Shown: positions 7,449 through 15,777, counted from the first letter of the stretch. The stretch: 25,750 nt of DNA from an uncultured Slackia sp. (GCA_934661005.1 CAKUIK010000032.1:1-25750); one strand, 5' to 3'. Numbers and translations: made by a program. Notes: generated by a model not told the origin, from the letters alone.

Positions 7449-7988
7449 ATGAAAAACTATCCCATGCAATATGCCGACCGCGAGGTGTCCGTCGAAGATG
7501 CGCTTGAGATTCTCGACGAGGGGGAATTTATTACCGTGGCGACCGTCGACGACGATGGCATGCCATACTGTGTGCCGTTGTCATATGTGGTTGAGCGCGG
7601 TTGGGGCTCCATTGAAGATGCCGGCGAAGGCGAGGCGCCCGTGTGCCGGATTTATATCCACACGACGAAAAATGATGGTCATAAGATGGCCAACTGGCGG
7701 CGCGATGCCTGCGTATGGGGAAGTGTGGCGTGCGAGGTTGAGCCATGCTATGAGGAGACGTTTTTCACCACGCGTTTTGCGAGCGCAATGGTTGCGGGCC
7801 GCATTCGCCATGTTGAGAGCTCGCTCGCGGTGCGCAAGATGCTCGTAGCGTTGTGCATGAAATATATGCCTTCTGAAAAACACGAGATCGGCGGTGCGAT
7901 TGAACGCGAATTCGACATTACCGATGTTTGGTGCATCGATGTGGAACACGTCACGGGCAAAGCTGGTCGTCGCAAGCCGAAAGCGTAG
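7449..7988 (+). CDS. Pyridoxamine 5'-phosphate oxidase-fold (split-barrel flavin-binding) protein, NimA-like
   Basis: The 179-residue protein has the hallmark opening of the PPOX/split-barrel FMN-binding superfamily: VEDALEILDEGEFITVATVD, then DDGMPYCVPLSYVVE, then the strand RIYIHTTKNDGHKMANWRRD and the TFFTTRFASAMVAGRIRHVE segment. The family includes flavoenzymes and 5-nitroimidazole reductase-like (NimA) proteins that bind FMN, haem or related cofactors. The reaction cannot be assigned here. The length is normal. The start is supported by GAGAGGGG seven bases upstream. It is a single-gene unit; palindrome copy 3 lies about 100 bases downstream and then the dnaE promoter. Confidence 0.85.
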   Translation: MKNYPMQYADREVSVEDALEILDEGEFITVATVDDDGMPYCVPLSYVVERGWGSIEDAGEGEAPVCRIYIHTTKNDGHKMANWRRDACVWGSVACEVEPCYEETFFTTRFASAMVAGRIRHVESSLAVRKMLVALCMKYMPSEKHEIGGAIEREFDITDVWCIDVEHVTGKAGRRKPKA

Positions 7989-8087
7989 AGCTCTGGGCGC
8001 TGCTGCGCAGCGTGGTGCGAGCGGTTCGAATCGCCATGCGGATTTGGGGCGAGGATGCGGTATTCGGCCACAATCTCGTGGTCTTGA

Positions 8088-8120
8088 GACCTGTTAAACG
8101 CTGCGAGCATTTAACAGGTT
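8088..8120. repeat. Palindromic repeat family R, copy 3 (inverted relative to copies 1 and 2)
   Basis: ACCTGTTAAA (8089-8098) and TTTAACAGGT (8110-8119) form a perfect 10-bp stem, loop containing GCTGCGAGC. Its reverse complement differs from copy 1 by one inserted T and one end base. TTTTCTCT follows on the plus strand, so this copy could also terminate transcription from the PPOX-fold gene. Confidence 0.8.
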
Positions 8121-8146
8121 TTCTCTGTGGCTTGCGGCTCTTGCGT

Positions 8147-8175
8147 TTGACGGGTTGCTATGATAGAACTATGGT
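8147..8175 (+). promoter_or_regulatory. dnaE promoter candidate(s)
   Basis: TTGACG (8147-8152) and TATGGT (8170-8175) are 17 bases apart. Overlapping them is an extended -10, TGC-TATGAT (8156-8164), which resembles the elements before ychF and gatC. Either would start transcription 40-55 bases before the dnaE ATG. Confidence 0.5.
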
Positions 8176-8223
8176 AATGAAAACGACCATTTGTTCGTAA
8201 ATTTACGGAAGGGGTAGGGCTGC

Positions 8224-11200
8224 ATGGCTTTCGTCCATTTGCACAACCATACCGAATATTCCATGCTCGATGGCGCCACCAAAATCAAAGACATGGTGCG
8301 CCGCGCGGCTGATCTCGACATGCCTGCCGTGGCCATCACCGACCATGGCGTTATGTGCGGCGTGCCCGAGCTGTGCGATGCCTGCGAGGCGGTGGAAAAA
8401 GAAACTGGCAAGAAGGTCAAACCGATTTACGGTTGCGAAATCTATTTTACCGAAGACCCGGAAATCGGTTCGAAGGTGAAGTCGCGCCTGTATCACATGG
8501 TGCTGCTCGCGAAGAACAACGTGGGCTATCACAACTTGCTGCACCTCGTGAGCGAGTCGCATTGCGATAACTTCTACTACAAGCCGCGCACGACGTTCGA
8601 CATGTTGAAGAAGTACTCTGAAGGCTGCATCGCCTCAAGCGCCTGCATCGCTGGCATTATTCCGCGTTGCATCGATGCTCGCGATTTCGAGGGCGCCGAA
8701 CAGTGGGCTCGCAAGCTCGCGTCGCTGTATGAGCCGGGCGATTTCTACATTGAGCTGCAAGACCAGGGCATTACCACCAATGGCGGCATGAGCCAGCGCG
8801 AGATGAACGGCTATTTGACCGATATCGCAAACAAGCTCGGCTTGAAGACCATCGCGACGAACGACTTCCACTACCTTCGCCGTGAAGATGCTCGCGCGCA
8901 AGATCTTATGCTGTGCATTGGCACGGGCTCTCTTATGGACGATGAGAACCGCATGCGCTTCGCGAACGACCAATTCTACATGAAGACCGAAGAGGAAATG
9001 CGCCAGGCTCTGTGCGATTTCCCTGAGGCGTGCGATACCACGGTGGAAGTTGCTGAGAAATGCAACGTTGTGCTCGAACGTGATTCCATTCTGCCGCGCT
9101 TCCCCTTGCCTCCGGGATACACCGAAGAAACGCTGTTCCGCAAGGAATGCGAAGACGGCCTGAAGCGCCGCTATGGCGAGCCTATTCCGAAAGACGCATG
9201 GGACCGCTATATGTATGAGGCGGGCGTCATTATTCAGCAGGGCTTCCCGGCATACTTCCTTATTGTTCAGGAATACATTCGTTGGGCGCGTGAGAACGGT
9301 ATCGCCGTAGGCCCGGGCCGTGGTTCGGCTGCAGGCGCTATTTGCACGTATGCCATGGGTATTACCGACCTCGACCCCTTGCCGAACGGCCTGCTGTTCG
9401 AGCGCTTCCTGTCACCCGAACGTGTTGAGATGCCCGATATCGACGTTGACTTCGAAGACGAGCGACGCCAGGAAGTCATTGAGCACATCAAAGAATTCTA
9501 TGGCGAAGACCATGTGTCGGGCGTTATCACTTTCGGCAAGCTGCAGGCGAAAAACGCCATTCGCGACGCGGCTCGCGTGCTTGGCCAGCCTTATAGCGTG
9601 GGCGACCGCCTCTGCAAAATGGTTGGCGACGAGCTGGGCATCACGATTGACAAGGCGCTTGAAGCGAACCCCGATTTCAAGAAGGCCTACGACGAAGAGC
9701 CCGAGACCAAAGAGGTCGTCGACGCTGCGCGCTCCATCGAGGGCAACGTGCGCGGCGAGGGTGTGCACGCGTGCGCAACCATTATTTGCCGTGACCCCAT
9801 GGCCGATCACGTTCCTATGAAGCGCGATACCAAGGGCGGCGGCATTATTACGCAATATGACGGCCACTATACGCCTGATCTGGGCTTGCTGAAGATGGAC
9901 TTCTTGGGCTTGCGTACGCTGGGCGTGCTTTCGCGCGCATGTCGCAACGTGAAAGAACGCTACGGTATTGAGCTGATTCCCGAGCAGATTCCTACCGAAG
10001 ACCCGAAAGCTTTCGAACTTATGCGTTCGGGCAATATGGATGGCCTGTTCCAGGTTGAAGGCGCGTTGTACGTGAGCTTGTTCGGCAGGCTCCCACCGCA
10101 CCGCTTCTCCGACATCGTTGCATCGATTGCGTTGAATCGCCCAGGCCCGCTTGAGTCGGGCATGGTCGACGACTATATCAAGGTCGCGAGCGGCAAAACC
10201 GCCGTGCATTATTACGATGAGCGCCTGCGCCCGGTTTTGGAAGAAACCTACGGCACCATGGTCTACCAAGAGCAGATCATGCAGGTGTCTATGGTCATGA
10301 GCGGCTTCTCGGCAGGTAAGGCTGACAAGCTGCGTAAGGCTATGGGCAAGAAAAAGCTCGACGTCATGATGAAGCTGAAAGACGACTGGTGCAATGGCGC
10401 TGTCGAGAACGGCTATTCGCTCGAGATTGCCAACCAGATTTGGTCGGACGCTGAGAAGTTCGCGAAGTACGCGTTCAATAAATCGCACTCTGCCGCATAC
10501 GCGATTCTCGTTATGCGCACGGCGTATTTGAAGGCGCACTATCCGAATGAATACATGGCTGCAGTGCTTTCGAGCTACATGGGCAATGCCGACAAGCTCA
10601 TCAAGTACATCGCGAGCTGCACGCATTCGGGCATTCCCGTTTTGCCTCCTGACGTGAATTCCTCGAACTTGGAGTTCACGCCGCTTGACGAGGGCATTCG
10701 TTTTGGTCTTGCGGGCGTTCGCGGCGTTGGCGGCGCGGTTGCCGAGGCGATTATCGCCGAGCGCGAGGCGAACGGTCCGTTCACGAGCTTGCATGATTTC
10801 GTGAACCGCCTCGACACGAAGTGCTACAACCGCAAAACGCTTGAAGCGCTTATCAAGTCGGGCGCGTTTGATTCGACGGGCTACACGCGCAAGCAGCTCA
10901 TGTATTTCATTGAGCAAACGCCGCTTCTGGAAAGCGCATCGAAGCGCCAGAAAGACCGTGACGCGGGGCAGGTGAGTATGTTCGACATGTTCGCGGCCGA
11001 TGACGATTCGGGTTTTGCCGAAGACGTGCCTGCTCCCGATGGCATTGAGTGGGATAAGCGCACGCTTTTGTCGTACGAGAAAGAGATTCTGAAGATCTAC
11101 GTCTCTGACCATCCGCTGCGTCAGTATGAAGCGGCGCTGCGCCGCATTACGAAGTTTCGCTTGGGCGATTTGGCTGAGCACAGCGGCGATATTCCGTCGG

Positions 11201-11691
11201 CGACGTTCGCAGGCCTTATTACGAGTGTGCAGGTCAAGCTCACGAAAAAAGGCAAGAAGATGGCGAACTTCGTGTTGGAGGACACGTCGGGCCACTGCGA
11301 GGGCGTGTGCTTCAAATATGACGACTTTGCCGACGCTTTGGAGCAAGACGCCATCGTGAAGGTGCGTGGCAAGTTCGAGCACTCCGATCGCGGCGATCAG
11401 ATTATGGCTTTCGAGGTGGAACGCCTGGCGTTCGACGCTTCGCAGATTGGGCCGAGCCAGCTTGAGATTCGTCTTTGGGCGAGCGAGATGAATGCGTTGC
11501 GCTCTCAACAGCTGCAGCAGATTTTGCGCAGCCATCCGGGCGACGACGCGGTTGTGCTGTTCATTCGCCAGGCGGATGGACGTAAATTCCGCGCCGAGCT
11601 GCCTATCAAGGTTGATTTGACGAAGAATATCATCTATTCCGAGCTGCTTGATTTGTTCGGGCGCAAGGTGTGGGGGCCAAGCGCCGCTTAG
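8224..11691 (+). CDS. dnaE: DNA polymerase III alpha subunit
   Basis: This is the catalytic subunit of the replicative DNA polymerase III. The 1155-residue length and domain order are typical of DnaE. An N-terminal PHP domain begins FVHLHNHTEYSMLDG and is followed by AITDHGVMCGVPEL. The palm has PDIDVDFEDERR, giving catalytic Asp405 and Asp407, and the third Asp (about 559) is in LLKMDFLGLRTLG. The GPGRGSAAG loop and the YQEQIMQVSMVMSGFSAGKA motif are present, then a helix-hairpin-helix region and an OB fold near the C-terminus (TFAGLITSVQVKLTKKGKKM). GGAAGGGG (8209-8216) serves as ribosome site for the ATG at 8224. It is a single-gene transcript ending at a strong terminator. No PolC-type exonuclease insertion is seen. 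Confidence 0.98.
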   Translation: MAFVHLHNHTEYSMLDGATKIKDMVRRAADLDMPAVAITDHGVMCGVPELCDACEAVEKETGKKVKPIYGCEIYFTEDPEIGSKVKSRLYHMVLLAKNNVGYHNLLHLVSESHCDNFYYKPRTTFDMLKKYSEGCIASSACIAGIIPRCIDARDFEGAEQWARKLASLYEPGDFYIELQDQGITTNGGMSQREMNGYLTDIANKLGLKTIATNDFHYLRREDARAQDLMLCIGTGSLMDDENRMRFANDQFYMKTEEEMRQALCDFPEACDTTVEVAEKCNVVLERDSILPRFPLPPGYTEETLFRKECEDGLKRRYGEPIPKDAWDRYMYEAGVIIQQGFPAYFLIVQEYIRWARENGIAVGPGRGSAAGAICTYAMGITDLDPLPNGLLFERFLSPERVEMPDIDVDFEDERRQEVIEHIKEFYGEDHVSGVITFGKLQAKNAIRDAARVLGQPYSVGDRLCKMVGDELGITIDKALEANPDFKKAYDEEPETKEVVDAARSIEGNVRGEGVHACATIICRDPMADHVPMKRDTKGGGIITQYDGHYTPDLGLLKMDFLGLRTLGVLSRACRNVKERYGIELIPEQIPTEDPKAFELMRSGNMDGLFQVEGALYVSLFGRLPPHRFSDIVASIALNRPGPLESGMVDDYIKVASGKTAVHYYDERLRPVLEETYGTMVYQEQIMQVSMVMSGFSAGKADKLRKAMGKKKLDVMMKLKDDWCNGAVENGYSLEIANQIWSDAEKFAKYAFNKSHSAAYAILVMRTAYLKAHYPNEYMAAVLSSYMGNADKLIKYIASCTHSGIPVLPPDVNSSNLEFTPLDEGIRFGLAGVRGVGGAVAEAIIAEREANGPFTSLHDFVNRLDTKCYNRKTLEALIKSGAFDSTGYTRKQLMYFIEQTPLLESASKRQKDRDAGQVSMFDMFAADDDSGFAEDVPAPDGIEWDKRTLLSYEKEILKIYVSDHPLRQYEAALRRITKFRLGDLAEHSGDIPSATFAGLITSVQVKLTKKGKKMANFVLEDTSGHCEGVCFKYDDFADALEQDAIVKVRGKFEHSDRGDQIMAFEVERLAFDASQIGPSQLEIRLWASEMNALRSQQLQQILRSHPGDDAVVLFIRQADGRKFRAELPIKVDLTKNIIYSELLDLFGRKVWGPSAA

Positions 11692-11700
11692 GGCATACGA

Positions 11701-11731
11701 AAAAAGAGGAAGGCACCGCCTTCCTCTTTTT
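11701..11731. terminator. dnaE terminator (symmetrical)
   Basis: AAAAAGAGGAAGGC, loop ACC, GCCTTCCTCTTTTT: a perfect 14-bp stem starting nine bases after the dnaE stop. It has A-run and T-run flanks, so it can work in both directions, and it would also stop transcripts from the converging MOSC gene. Confidence 0.92.
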
Positions 11732-11765
11732 CGTTGCTTAGCTGGGCTTCCGATTGGATTGCAGC

Positions 11766-11925
11766 ACGTTCGGCGCCTGGCTTGGCCCAGCCCACCTAGG
11801 ACCACAGCGGGCTACCGTTCGCCTTCGGCTCACTATGCGCCCGCTTGGCTGTGTTCCATATTGAAAGAATGAAGCATGAACACAGACGATCCAAGGCGGG
11901 CTGGGCCAAGCCAGGCGCCGAACGT
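11766..11925 (-). repeat. Structured element E, copy 1 (three-way-junction fold), 3' of the MOSC gene
   Basis: Perfect 28-bp arms at 11766-11793 and 11898-11925 enclose two hairpins. Hairpin A: CTGTGTTC (11849-11856) with GAACACAG (11878-11885), extended by CTTGG/CCAAG. Hairpin B: a 36-nt unit at 11808-11843 closed by CGGGC/GCCCG with an inner GCC-TTCG-GGC-like tip. Read on the minus strand, the element begins 6 bases after the MOSC stop. Hairpin B matches element copy 2 (19062-19097) at 34 of 36 positions. No ORF fits. It may be a structured RNA or a folded non-autonomous repeat. I do not recognise the family. Confidence 0.7.
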
Positions 11926-11931
11926 TGGTGA

Positions 11932-12582
11932 CTACAGTGTTCCGTTGCGGCGCGCTTCCTCGACTTCGGCAATAGCGTCGGCGGGGGAGTACTCACAGGT
12001 TCCGTTGCCAACTTTCAGCACCTTGAGAGTGTCACCCGGCTTGACCGTGCCGCCTTGGAGCACGACGCCAAAAATACCCTCACGTGGGAAGATGCAATCG
12101 CCCGCGAGATAGTAGATGGCGCAGCGTGTGTGGCACACTTTGCCGATTTGGGAAATCTCAACAACCACGTCTTCGCCGATTTTGACCTGCGTTCCCATGG
12201 GCATGTGCATAACGTCGATGCCTTCGGTGCAGAAATTCTCGGCAAAGTCGCCTTCTTTCACATCGAGCCCCATGGCTTGAGCGCGCTCGATTGACTCCCA
12301 TGCAAGAAGCGACACCTGGCGATGCCAATCGCCTGAGGCATGCGCGTCATCTTTCACGCCGAAGTGCGCAATAACCTCGACGCCTTCCGCGACGGGCTGC
12401 TTGCGGGTACCCTTGCGCTTCGAGATGCATGTGGCGCGGATGGTTCCTTTTTGGCCGACTTCCGTTTTGATGTTGGGCTCTGGCACGAAGTTCTTGCCAT
12501 CGATGTAGTCGTGAATATCGATCGCTCTTTCGGGCGCCGACTCACGCGCGCGCGATTTGGATGGGTTATCGTTCTCGTTCAT
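11932..12582 (-). CDS. MOSC-domain protein
   Basis: The 216-residue protein carries a MOSC (molybdenum cofactor sulfurase C-terminal) domain. Evidence is VEVIAHFGVKDDAHASGDWH, then RQVSLLAWESIE, the GDFAENFCTEGIDVMHMPMG motif, and the conserved cysteine region QIGKVCHTRCAIYYLAGDCI followed by FPREGIFGVVLQGG. Such proteins are thought to handle activated sulfur or to bind molybdenum cofactor, supporting molybdoenzymes. No other cofactor gene is adjacent, so the exact role is open. An N-terminal hydrophilic stretch of about 40 residues precedes the domain. AAGGGGG lies five bases before the ATG. On the minus strand a promoter TTGCAT, 18 bases, TATACT (12640-12611) lies upstream. Structured element E copy 1 follows its stop. 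Confidence 0.87.
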   Translation of the reverse strand: MNENDNPSKSRARESAPERAIDIHDYIDGKNFVPEPNIKTEVGQKGTIRATCISKRKGTRKQPVAEGVEVIAHFGVKDDAHASGDWHRQVSLLAWESIERAQAMGLDVKEGDFAENFCTEGIDVMHMPMGTQVKIGEDVVVEISQIGKVCHTRCAIYYLAGDCIFPREGIFGVVLQGGTVKPGDTLKVLKVGNGTCEYSPADAIAEVEEARRNGTL

Positions 12583-12610
12583 GGTTCCCCCTTGTGACTA
12601 TGCTCGCTTC

Positions 12611-12640
12611 AGTATAAAAGCTAGAAACCAATCAATGCAA
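12611..12640 (-). promoter_or_regulatory. Promoter candidate for the MOSC gene
   Basis: On the minus strand TTGCAT (12640-12635) and TATACT (12616-12611) are separated by 18 bases, and the start codon is about 28 bases downstream of the -10. Both hexamers match the sigma-A consensus well. Confidence 0.55.
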
Positions 12641-12793
12641 TAGGATTAATAGGGAAGAACTTTGTCGTCCCAATTCGTACTTGGTCGTCTTATGTCGTAA
12701 AGCGTTGGGGCATATTCCCTGTGCGCCATGCGGAATGCCAAGAGTTGCGGTTTTCGGTATACTTCTGCGGTTGGATTTTGATAGGAGCCCGCT
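12641..12793. other. Divergent spacer between MOSC and truA
   Basis: No gene is seen. A -10-like TATACT lies at 12758-12763, about 30 bases before the truA start, without a clear -35. AGGAG at 12783-12787 is the truA ribosome site. The spacer contains several GTCGT words (12664, 12684, 12693) of unknown meaning. Confidence 0.4.
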
Positions 12794-13708
12794 GTGCCTC
12801 ATTGCGATCATATTGCTGAAACTGAACCTGTTGTCACGGGTGCACCCGATGCTGCCGCGCGTGCGGAAATGCGCGCGAAGCGCGTGGAGGATGCTCTTGC
12901 TGCTGGGCTTTCCCATACGGTTTCGCTGACGCTCGGGTATGAGGGCTCGGGTTTTGCGGGGTATGCTCGCCAGGCGGAATCCCATATCAAAACGGTGCAA
13001 GGGGAGCTTGAGTCGGTTCTCTCCATGCTCTATAAACGCGATGTCCCTGTGGTGTGTGCCGGTCGCACCGATGCGGGCGTGCATGCCCGTGGGCAGGTCG
13101 TTAGCTTCGATGTGTCCGATGACGAATTCCAGTCGCGATCGTTTCGCGGTTTGCAGCGCTCGTTGAACGCCCTGGTTGATGAGGCGATTTCTATTTCCTC
13201 GATCGATGAGCGCCCCCTTGGCTTTTCTGCTCGTTTCGATGCGTTGTGGCGTGAATACCACTACCATATTTGCACGAACACCGCGCGGCCTGTGCTCATC
13301 GCGCCCATCGCGTGGCATTTGGGCGGCGTGGCGCTCGACACCGATGCGATGAATGAGGCGTGCTCGCATCTGATTGGCGAGCATGACTTCAAAAGCTTTT
13401 GCATGGCGGCTTCTGCTGTGGGCAAGCCCACGCATCGCAACGTCATGGAGCTTTCGGTGTATCCCGAGGTTATTGCCGGCACCGAGGTTGCGACCATTCG
13501 TGTGGTGGGCAACGCGTTTCTGCACTCAATGGTTCGCACGATGGTTGGAACGCTTGTGGAAGTCGGCCGAGGAAGCAAACCGTCTGAATGGGTGGGCGAT
13601 GTGCTGGCGGCATGCGACAGGCGAGCGGCGGGGCAGAACGCGCCTGCGGCTGGCCTGGTGTTTTGGAAGGTCGAGTATCCCGAAAACATGCAGCCCGTTC
13701 GTGGCTGA
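12794..13708 (+). CDS. truA: tRNA pseudouridine(38-40) synthase
   Basis: TruA isomerises uridines 38-40 in the anticodon arm of many tRNAs. The catalytic motif CAGRTDAGVHARGQVVSF contains Asp93. Other conserved stretches are LGYEGSGFAGYARQ, FSARFDALWREYHYHI, the SHLIGEHDFKSFC segment and VVGNAFLHSMVRTMVGTLVE. The GTG at 12794 is preceded by TAGGAG, and no better start fits the spacing. The protein has 304 residues. The conserved TruA fold begins near residue 40, so there is an N-terminal extension of about 38 residues relative to most family members (about 245-270). It is divergent from the MOSC gene. It is not in the usual ribosomal-protein operon (rplQ-truA), as neighbours show. Confidence 0.94.
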   Translation: MPHCDHIAETEPVVTGAPDAAARAEMRAKRVEDALAAGLSHTVSLTLGYEGSGFAGYARQAESHIKTVQGELESVLSMLYKRDVPVVCAGRTDAGVHARGQVVSFDVSDDEFQSRSFRGLQRSLNALVDEAISISSIDERPLGFSARFDALWREYHYHICTNTARPVLIAPIAWHLGGVALDTDAMNEACSHLIGEHDFKSFCMAASAVGKPTHRNVMELSVYPEVIAGTEVATIRVVGNAFLHSMVRTMVGTLVEVGRGSKPSEWVGDVLAACDRRAAGQNAPAAGLVFWKVEYPENMQPVRG

Positions 13709-14086
13709 TCGCGGTATTTCTGATCTATTTTGCCGAAGAGATTGAGTCGACAAACGCCCCGATTCGCGGCTGCGTTTTCGATAAGGAATGGACGATGGCG
13801 GTGCGAGTTTCCTTTTCGCCTTCACGCTTTTTCGTTTGGTAATCGTGAGGCCCCTTGGCTTTCATCTTAAAAGGTGGCGCAAAGGCGGTTGTTTCGCGTT
13901 GCATTGTGCCGTCTGCGAGAAAAACCCGATAGTTGGAGGGTTTTTCGGAAAGCTGCTTTAGAATATCGCCTTAAGTCTTTTGGCCTTACGCGACGCCACG
14001 CGCGGGGTCCAATTCATTTCGATAGAAGATAGAACGCGGGTTCGTTGCGTGCCTGCGTGCTGCATGCGCGGCAGGAGGAATTTTCC
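13709..14086. other. Intergenic region truA to symporter
   Basis: I see no supported gene in these 378 bases. A hairpin AAAAACCC (13920-13927) with GGGTTTTT (13938-13945) is a modest rho-independent terminator, possibly for truA, although it is about 210 bases downstream. The ribosome site AGGAGG (14073-14078) belongs to the next gene. A weak -10, TAGAAT, lies at 13960-13965. Confidence 0.45.
13920..13945. terminator. Intrinsic terminator candidate between truA and the symporter
   Basis: AAAAACCC / GGGTTTTT is an 8-bp stem with a 10-base loop, the T-run being part of the stem's 3' arm. It is weak in GC content but symmetrical. Confidence 0.45.
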
Positions 14087-15466
14087 ATGGCAGAATCTAC
14101 AAAACCACGAGCGACGTGGTCAGGCAAACTCGCCTTCGTGTTGTCGGCGGCTGCTTCTGCGGTTGGCTTGGGCAGCATGTGGCGCTTCCCTTACTTGGCC
14201 GCGAAATACGGCGGCGGCATGTTTTTGTTCATGTACCTCGTTTTCGTGTTCACCATTGGTCTGGCGTTGCTGCTGCTCGAGACATCGCTTGGCCGCAAGA
14301 CGGGGCAAAGCTGCATCGGCGCGTTCAAGGCGTTTGGTAAGAAGTACGCCTTCATCGGCCTTTTCATGTCGGCGGTTCCGTTCATTATCGTGCCGTATTA
14401 CTGCGTTATTGGCGGCTGGGTCACGAAATACCTGTTTGGCTACATCGTGACCGCCCCTGAGATTCTCGCCGATGGTGGCAACTATTTCTCAACCTTTATT
14501 AGCTCGGGCGCCGAGAGCATCATTTTCATGCTCATCTTCATGGCTTTGACGTACTTCATTGTGGCGCTTGGCGTGAACAAGGGTATCGAGAAGGCGAACC
14601 TCATTATGATGCCGGCGCTTATCGTGATGGCTGCCGCCGTTGCGATTTATGCGCTCACGTTGCCTGGCGCCATGGATGGCCTGGCGTATTACCTGATTCC
14701 CGATTTCGGCAAGTTCTCGCCTGAGCTGGTTATTTCCGCGCTTGGCCAGACGTTCTTCACCCTGTCACTCGCTATGGGCATTATGGTGACGTATGGCTCC
14801 TACCTGCAGAAATCCACGAAGCTCACGTCGTCGGTTTCGCAGATTGCGGGCACCACGTTCGGCGTTTCGCTGCTCGCGGGCCTCATGATTGTTCCTGCTA
14901 CGTTCGCCGCTCTTGGTTCGGGCGATGCCGTGGCTCAGAACTCCGGTCCGTCGCTCATGTTCATTATTCTGCCGCAGGTGTTTGAGAACCTCGGTGGCGC
15001 GGCGACCATCATCGGCGTGGTCTTCTTCGTGCTCGTTTTGTTCGCGGCGCTCACGAGCTCGCTTTCCCTCGTTGAGACCTGCACGTCTATCATTTCCGAC
15101 GGTGCTGGCTGGTCTCGCAAGCGCTCGCTCATCGCGACTATCGTGTTCGTGACGCTTATGGGCGTGATTGTGAATTTGGGCTACAGCTCGCTTTCGTTCA
15201 TCCAGCCGATGGGCGAGGGCTCGAGTATTCTCGATTTGCTCGACTTCATCTCCAATTCGGTGATGATGCCTATCGCTGCTCTGCTTACCTGTATTTTCGT
15301 GGGTTGGATCATTAAGCCTCAGACGCTCATCGATGAGGTGCGCGTGTCGGCTCGCTTCCGTCTTGCCAACGTGTGGTCGGTCGTTATTAAATACATCGCG
15401 CCTGTCGTGCTCGTGATTATTCTGGTCGCCTACGTGGCTCAGACCATGGGCTTGTTCAGCATGTAG
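14087..15466 (+). CDS. Sodium:neurotransmitter symporter (NSS/SNF) family transporter
   Basis: The 459-residue protein has 11-12 membrane helices and the family signature near the N-terminus: SAVGLGSMWRFPYLAAKYGG followed by GMFLFMYL. This is the unwound TM1 substrate- and sodium-binding region seen in LeuT. Bacterial members import amino acids such as leucine, tryptophan or tyrosine with Na+. The substrate here cannot be told. The start ATG at 14087 has AGGAGG at 14073-14078 at eight-base spacing. An in-frame upstream ATG at 14045 lacks a ribosome site and would add 14 residues that do not look like the family. It is a single-gene unit between spacers. Confidence 0.93.
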   Translation: MAESTKPRATWSGKLAFVLSAAASAVGLGSMWRFPYLAAKYGGGMFLFMYLVFVFTIGLALLLLETSLGRKTGQSCIGAFKAFGKKYAFIGLFMSAVPFIIVPYYCVIGGWVTKYLFGYIVTAPEILADGGNYFSTFISSGAESIIFMLIFMALTYFIVALGVNKGIEKANLIMMPALIVMAAAVAIYALTLPGAMDGLAYYLIPDFGKFSPELVISALGQTFFTLSLAMGIMVTYGSYLQKSTKLTSSVSQIAGTTFGVSLLAGLMIVPATFAALGSGDAVAQNSGPSLMFIILPQVFENLGGAATIIGVVFFVLVLFAALTSSLSLVETCTSIISDGAGWSRKRSLIATIVFVTLMGVIVNLGYSSLSFIQPMGEGSSILDLLDFISNSVMMPIAALLTCIFVGWIIKPQTLIDEVRVSARFRLANVWSVVIKYIAPVVLVIILVAYVAQTMGLFSM

Positions 15467-15489
15467 CCCGTCGGCTTCCCGCTTGACCC

Positions 15490-15553
15490 AAGGGGCCTGC
15501 TTGCTTCGCTTCGTTTGCCGCGTTGACATTCGAGGCGAGGCAGCAGGCCCTTT
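15490..15553 (+). terminator. Long hairpin downstream of the symporter
   Basis: AAGGGGCCTGCT plus GCTTCGCTTCG (15490-15513) pairs with CGAGGCGAGGC plus AGCAGGCCCTTT (15531-15553). That is about 23 pairs, one bulged T and several G-T pairs. CCCTTTGG follows rather than a clean T-run, so it may be a terminator or an RNA-stabilising 3' structure. It lies 23 bases after the stop. Confidence 0.6.
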
Positions 15554-15777
15554 CCCTTTGGGGCTGAGCGCGATGTGGCCCGTTGCGTTGCCCTATGCCC
15601 TTGGCTTACGAACGCGTGGCTTCCTGCCGTGCGCGACAGAGCCCCTTAGGTGTTTTTAGCCTTTACGACATTAGAACTAATCTTGAGTGGGGAATTGTCG
15701 AAAACAGCGCAGGTTGCGCGGCATTTTGCTATCATTGATGAGTTTTATCGCCGCAAGTAAGTATGAAGGGGATGCGC
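15554..15777. other. Intergenic region symporter to ychF, with possible structured RNA and ychF promoter
   Basis: GGGGCT (15560-15565) can pair with AGCCCC (15640-15645), with inner CGCG/CGCG. It is followed by TTAGGTGTTTTT, the look of a small RNA of about 95 nt, but no promoter was identified and no known RNA was recognised. Further on, an extended -10, TGC-TATCAT (15727-15735), probably drives ychF. Confidence 0.35.
15727..15735 (+). promoter_or_regulatory. Extended -10 promoter element of ychF
   Basis: TGC-TATCAT lies about 43 bases before the favoured ychF start. No good -35 is seen, as usual for extended -10 promoters. It matches elements before dnaE (TGC-TATGAT) and gatC (TGT-TATCAT). 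Confidence 0.5.

Noticed and set aside
8010..8060. tRNA-like T-loop word GGTTCGAATC near 8026
   Set aside because: The flanking bases do not form a T stem, and no acceptor or anticodon arms are found.
9412..11805. Minus-strand open frame of about 797 codons opposite dnaE
   Set aside because: It is wholly antisense to an unmistakable dnaE, rich in Arg/Ala/Leu/His from reversed codon bias, has no ribosome site, and shows no domain.
15558..15650. SRP (4.5S) RNA candidate
   Set aside because: It lacks the conserved GGTCAGG and GGAAGCAGCC core of the SRP RNA hairpin, so only an unnamed structured segment is reported.
12689..15670. Shared word ATGTCGTAAAG at 12691 and its reverse complement at 15660
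   Set aside because: An 11-base match is expected by chance many times in 25 kb, and no symmetry or consistent promoter spacing supports a binding site.
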